Shown here: piece after piece, positions 5,216-7,787 of the stretch | How the letters are laid out: each line of letters opens with the position of its first letter | How positions within the stretch are numbered: the stretch's first letter is position 1 | NCBI GenBank assembly: GCA_031274115.1 | Contig: JAISQP010000015.1 | Coordinates: forward strand, 1-7,787 | From: Synergistaceae bacterium | Lineage (GTDB): Bacteria > Synergistota > Synergistia > Synergistales > Synergistaceae | Length of the DNA stretch: 7,787 nt | Direction: 5' to 3' | The notes under the pieces: model-generated | What the model saw: the letters and a program-made list of their open reading frames with translations, nothing else | Databases searched by the model: none | Told to the model about the DNA's origin: nothing | Made by a program: the position numbers and the translations under genes

Positions 5216-6688
5216 TCAGCGCGCCAGTTCGAACAGCTTGCGCGCAAGCAGCTCTATCTCCTCCGGCGTATTGTAAAACGCCACGGAGGGGCGCACCGTA
5301 CCCTCGGCGCCGAAGCGCCGCAATATCGGCTGCGCGCAGTGGTGGCCGGCTCGCACCGCGATTCCGGCCTCGTTGAGATACTTGCCGACCTCTTCGTTGC
5401 CGCGCCCTTCCAGCACGAACGACAGCGCGCTCGCCCTCTCGGCGGCCGACCCTATGAAAGTCAGTCCGGGAACCGCGCCCAGCTCGCTCACTGCGTATTC
5501 GAGCAGATCCCGTTCGTAGCGGGCGATGTTCTCCATCCCTATGGAGGAGACGTAATCGACGGCGGCGCCGAGCCCCACCGCGTCAGCGACGCTGCCCGTT
5601 CCGGCCTCGAATTTTTGGGGCGCGCGCTGATACAGGGTCCGCTCGAACGTGACGTCGGCGATCATGTTGCCGCCGCCCTGCCACGGACGCGCCAGCTCCA
5701 GGACGTCATCACGGCCGTAAACGACCCCGATCCCGTTCGGCCCGAATATCTTATGCCCCGAGAACACGAAGAAATCTGCGCCTATCGCTGACACGTCTAT
5801 GGGAATATGGGAGACGGACTGCGCCCCGTCCACACAGACGCGCACTCCGTACCCATGCGCGATCGCCGTCATTTCCTGAACGGGGGCGACTGTCCCTATG
5901 GCGTTCGAGACGTGGGTCATCGAGACGAATCTCGTGTTCCGGTTAAAGAGCCCGGCGTACTCCGACAGAATAATCTGCCCGGAATCGTCCACCGGGGCGA
6001 CGCGCAGGACCGCGCCGGTCTCCTCCGCCACGAGCTGCCAGGGCACAATATTCGCGTGATGTTCGAGGATCGTGAGGATTATCTCGTCGCCGGGACGGAG
6101 GAGGGGCTTCACATATCCGTAGGCCGCAAGGTTCAGCCCCTCCGTCGCGCCGCGGACGAACACGATGTTGTCGGCGCTCTCCGCTGAAATGAAGCGGGCG
6201 ATCTTCGCGCGCGCGGCCTCGTACGCGTCGGTCGAGCGGGCCGCCAGGGTATGGGCCCCGCGATGCACGTTGGAATTTTCGTGCTCGTAGTAGTACGAGA
6301 TCCTCTCTATGACCTGTCTCGGACGCTGCGTCGTGGCGGCGTTGTCGAGCCACACGAGCGGATGGCCGTTTATCCGCTCGGACAGTATCGGAAAGTCCGA
6401 GCGGATTTTTTCGATCGGAACGCCGCCGACCCGCGAGACGCGCGGAATATTCGCCGCCCCGCCCCGATCCGAAAGAGACGGAATAGCGCCTCTCGCGTCA
6501 TCATATCCATTTGCGGGCGCGACCGTCGGCTTGTAGGCCTCGGTCCGAGCCCCGCCGTCGGCTGGGAAGAATTCAGGAAAATAACCGGCGGCAAGAGCCG
6601 CCAGCTCGCGCTCGCCCGGCAGGCCGCAGGCTTCCGGAGAAAGCTCCAGCGCGTTGTATGGGAGGGCGTCAGATGGTCTTGTAGTCAT
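5216..6688 (-). CDS. sufS: SufS-type cysteine desulfurase, Family 2A encapsulin cargo
   Basis: This 490-residue PLP enzyme converts cysteine to alanine and leaves a persulfide on its catalytic Cys. The catalytic part begins near residue 92 (IEKIRSDFPIL) and is full length: LDNAATTQ, EHHANIVPW (PLP-stacking His), VDGAQS (D288, Q290), SGHKIFGPNG (PLP lysine K313), RAGHHCAQP (catalytic C451) and RPSVAFYNT. Before it lies an extension of about 90 residues rich in Gly, Ala and Pro, probably largely disordered. It contains LPGERELAALAAGYFPEFF (23-41), resembling the short hydrophobic motifs in the N-terminal targeting domains of desulfurases loaded into SrpI-type encapsulins. HENSNVHRGAHTLAARSTDAYE is also typical of those cargo enzymes. 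The ATG at 6686-6688 lies 20 bases inside the shell gene, behind GGTGAG. The frame is open up to 6835, but that stretch is only a shadow of the shell gene. A plain housekeeping SufS would lack both the extension and this neighbour. Confidence 0.95.
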   Translation of the reverse strand: MTTRPSDALPYNALELSPEACGLPGERELAALAAGYFPEFFPADGGARTEAYKPTVAPANGYDDARGAIPSLSDRGGAANIPRVSRVGGVPIEKIRSDFPILSERINGHPLVWLDNAATTQRPRQVIERISYYYEHENSNVHRGAHTLAARSTDAYEAARAKIARFISAESADNIVFVRGATEGLNLAAYGYVKPLLRPGDEIILTILEHHANIVPWQLVAEETGAVLRVAPVDDSGQIILSEYAGLFNRNTRFVSMTHVSNAIGTVAPVQEMTAIAHGYGVRVCVDGAQSVSHIPIDVSAIGADFFVFSGHKIFGPNGIGVVYGRDDVLELARPWQGGGNMIADVTFERTLYQRAPQKFEAGTGSVADAVGLGAAVDYVSSIGMENIARYERDLLEYAVSELGAVPGLTFIGSAAERASALSFVLEGRGNEEVGKYLNEAGIAVRAGHHCAQPILRRFGAEGTVRPSVAFYNTPEEIELLARKLFELAR

Positions 6689-7619
6689 AGTACTCACCGA
6701 CCTCAACGTCCTCCAGTACGGCGAGAGCGTCGTCGGCAAGGACCGCGGCGGAGCAGTACAGCGACAGCAGGTAGGAGGCGACGCCGTTGTCGTCGATGCC
6801 TCTGAAGCGCACCGAAAGCCCTCTCGACTGCTCATTGGGCAGCCCCGCCTGATAGAGGCCGATTACGCCGCGCTTGCTCTCGCCGGTGCGGACCAGCAGG
6901 ATGTTCGTCTTGCCGGATTTGCCGCGCGGGTTCTTCTGGCCGTCCACGAAGAGCTTGTCGGTCGGGATTATCGGTATTCCGCGCCATGTGATGAAGGTTC
7001 CGCCAGCGATGTTCGCTGTGACCGGCGGAACGCCGCGCCTCGTGCACTCCCGCGCGAAGGCGGCGACGGCCCTAGGATGGGCCAGGAAGAACGACGGCTC
7101 CTTCCAGACCTTGGTTATCAGTTCGTCGAGATCGTCCGGCATTGGCCTGCCGTCCCTGGTCTGGACGCGCTGCGAGTCGGCGGCGTTCTTCAGCAGGCCG
7201 TAGTCGTCGCTGTTTATGATCTGACTCTCCTGGCGCTCCTTCAAACTCTCGACAGCGAGCGCAATCTGCTCGCCGACCTGGTCGTAGGGAGAACTATAGA
7301 CGTCCGACACCTTCGTGTCGACATTGATAATAGTCGCAATCGAGTTGAGCTGGTACTCGCGCGGCTTCTTCTCGTACTCGACGTAGCCCTTCGGAATCTC
7401 GACCCTGTTAGGGTCCTTGCTGCACAGCGCGTCAAGAGGGGTGTCCCCCTCGACGACTCTGTTCACCCTGTAGACGCCGGCTTCGAGTCCCTTGAACTCG
7501 AGCGTCCTGGTAAGCCACCTCGGAGTGATCGCACCGAACTGCGGCGCGGTCTTCGTCACGTTTGCAAGCTGATATGCCGCCTCGCGGCCCAGCGTGTTTA
7601 TTACAGGTTTCTCGGACAT
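6669..7619 (-). CDS. srpI: Family 2A (SrpI-type) encapsulin shell protein
   Basis: This 316-residue protein has an HK97-type capsid fold and should self-assemble into a closed protein nanocompartment. It is recognised by similarity along its whole length to cyanobacterial SrpI: an N-terminal arm with QLANVTKTAPQFGAITPRWL (17-36), EAGVYRVNRVV, YEKKPREYQLNSIATI (82-97), the spine-helix region DVYSSPYDQVGEQ and LKERQESQIINSDDYGLL (126-143), DDLDELITKVWKEPSFFLAHP (split here as D162-K170 and V171-P182), the A-domain FITWRGIPIIPTDK (209-222), LLVRTGE, GLYQAGL, GLSVRFRGI and a C-terminal DDALAVLEDVEVGEYYDYK. There is no inserted cyclic-nucleotide-binding domain, which separates it from Family 2B. 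GGGAGG (7632-7627) sits 7 bases from the ATG. The next gene overlaps its end and encodes the expected cargo, and a rhodanese precedes it, so the compartment is very probably for sulfur metabolism. Confidence 0.97.
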   Translation of the reverse strand: MSEKPVINTLGREAAYQLANVTKTAPQFGAITPRWLTRTLEFKGLEAGVYRVNRVVEGDTPLDALCSKDPNRVEIPKGYVEYEKKPREYQLNSIATIINVDTKVSDVYSSPYDQVGEQIALAVESLKERQESQIINSDDYGLLKNAADSQRVQTRDGRPMPDDLDELITKVWKEPSFFLAHPRAVAAFARECTRRGVPPVTANIAGGTFITWRGIPIIPTDKLFVDGQKNPRGKSGKTNILLVRTGESKRGVIGLYQAGLPNEQSRGLSVRFRGIDDNGVASYLLSLYCSAAVLADDALAVLEDVEVGEYYDYKTI

Positions 7620-7691
7620 TTCATTTCCTCCCAGTATGTAGAATTATTAAAAGACAAACAGTGCGGAGACCGTCGACAAATCGGCGTTCCC

Positions 7692-7787
7692 TTAATACCG
7701 CGGCAAACTGCTGTCGACGTCCCGCGCCCACGCGTTTACGCCATCCTCCAGGTTCAGCAGGCGTCCGCCGTACCCCGCGTCCCGCAG
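7692..7787 (-). CDS. Rhodanese-domain sulfurtransferase, C-terminal end only (partial)
   Basis: The minus strand is open from the window edge to a TAA at 7694-7692, giving 31 residues. The sequence LRDAGYGGRLLNLEDGVNAW followed by ARDVDSSLPRY matches the last helix-strand-helix of single-domain rhodaneses, where a segment like NLEGGI-AW precedes VDP--P-Y at the C-terminus. Rhodaneses move sulfane sulfur through a cysteine persulfide. The active-site loop is outside the window, so activity cannot be judged. The gap to the shell gene is 72 bases on the same strand with no obvious terminator, consistent with the first or an early gene of the encapsulin operon; rhodanese genes are known companions of Family 2A shells. 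The fragment is short, but the match and the context agree. Confidence 0.8.
   Translation of the reverse strand: MRDAGYGGRLLNLEDGVNAWARDVDSSLPRY

Noticed and set aside
6689..6835. Upstream extension of the desulfurase frame to an ATG at 6835
   Set aside because: This stretch overlaps the conserved C-terminus of the shell gene, its translation is low-complexity and unlike any desulfurase, and a ribosome site fits the ATG at 6688.
7633..7691. Possible separate promoter for the shell gene in the gap after the rhodanese
   Set aside because: The gap has an AT-rich patch, but no -35/-10 pair with acceptable spacing was found, so read-through from upstream is the simpler view.
7671..7719. Inverted repeat CGTCGAC / GTCGACG around the rhodanese stop codon
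   Set aside because: The arms are 7 bases with a 35-base loop and one arm lies inside coding sequence. GTCGAC is self-complementary, so the pairing is easily chance.

Overview
The window most likely comes from a member of the phylum Synergistota. The best clue is the partial gene at the left edge. It ends in an SSGGGC motif, a short hydrophobic stretch and a basic tail, which is the layout of the Synerg-CTERM protein-sorting signal. The DNA is GC-rich, densely coding and chromosomal in character. I see no transposase, phage gene, tRNA, rRNA or CRISPR array.

Left part (1-2378). The tail of the Synerg-CTERM protein on the + strand converges on a two-gene minus-strand signalling unit. This unit is an RsbW-like serine kinase/anti-sigma ATPase (1956-2378) followed, with an 8-base overlap, by a membrane-bound HAMP plus SpoIIE/RsbU-type PP2C phosphatase (233-1963). 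Together they look like the output half of a partner-switching pathway. The STAS antagonist and the sigma factor or other target are not in the window.

Middle (2379-4242). A 260-base divergent intergenic region carries a plausible sigma-70-type promoter for the + strand gene at 2646-4190. That gene encodes a membrane protein with an N-terminal multi-TM domain and a C-terminal spermidine-synthase-like methyltransferase fold. Residues that canonical aminopropyltransferases use are altered, so its substrate is uncertain.

Right part (4243-7787) is the most interesting. Four minus-strand genes, in transcription order, are a rhodanese-domain protein (only its C-terminus is inside the window), a Family 2A (SrpI-type) encapsulin shell protein, a SufS-type cysteine desulfurase with an N-terminal extension (the expected cargo enzyme), and an EpsC/CysE-type serine O-acetyltransferase. 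This reads as a complete sulfur-metabolism nanocompartment operon. The acetyltransferase makes the precursor for cysteine, the desulfurase takes sulfur from cysteine as a persulfide, probably inside the shell, and the rhodanese could move sulfane sulfur. The desulfurase start overlaps the end of the shell gene by 20 bases, which ties cargo and shell synthesis together. The cargo's N-terminal extension is only about 90 residues, and the acetyltransferase ends in DYVI, the kind of tail that docks into O-acetylserine sulfhydrylase in the cysteine synthase complex.
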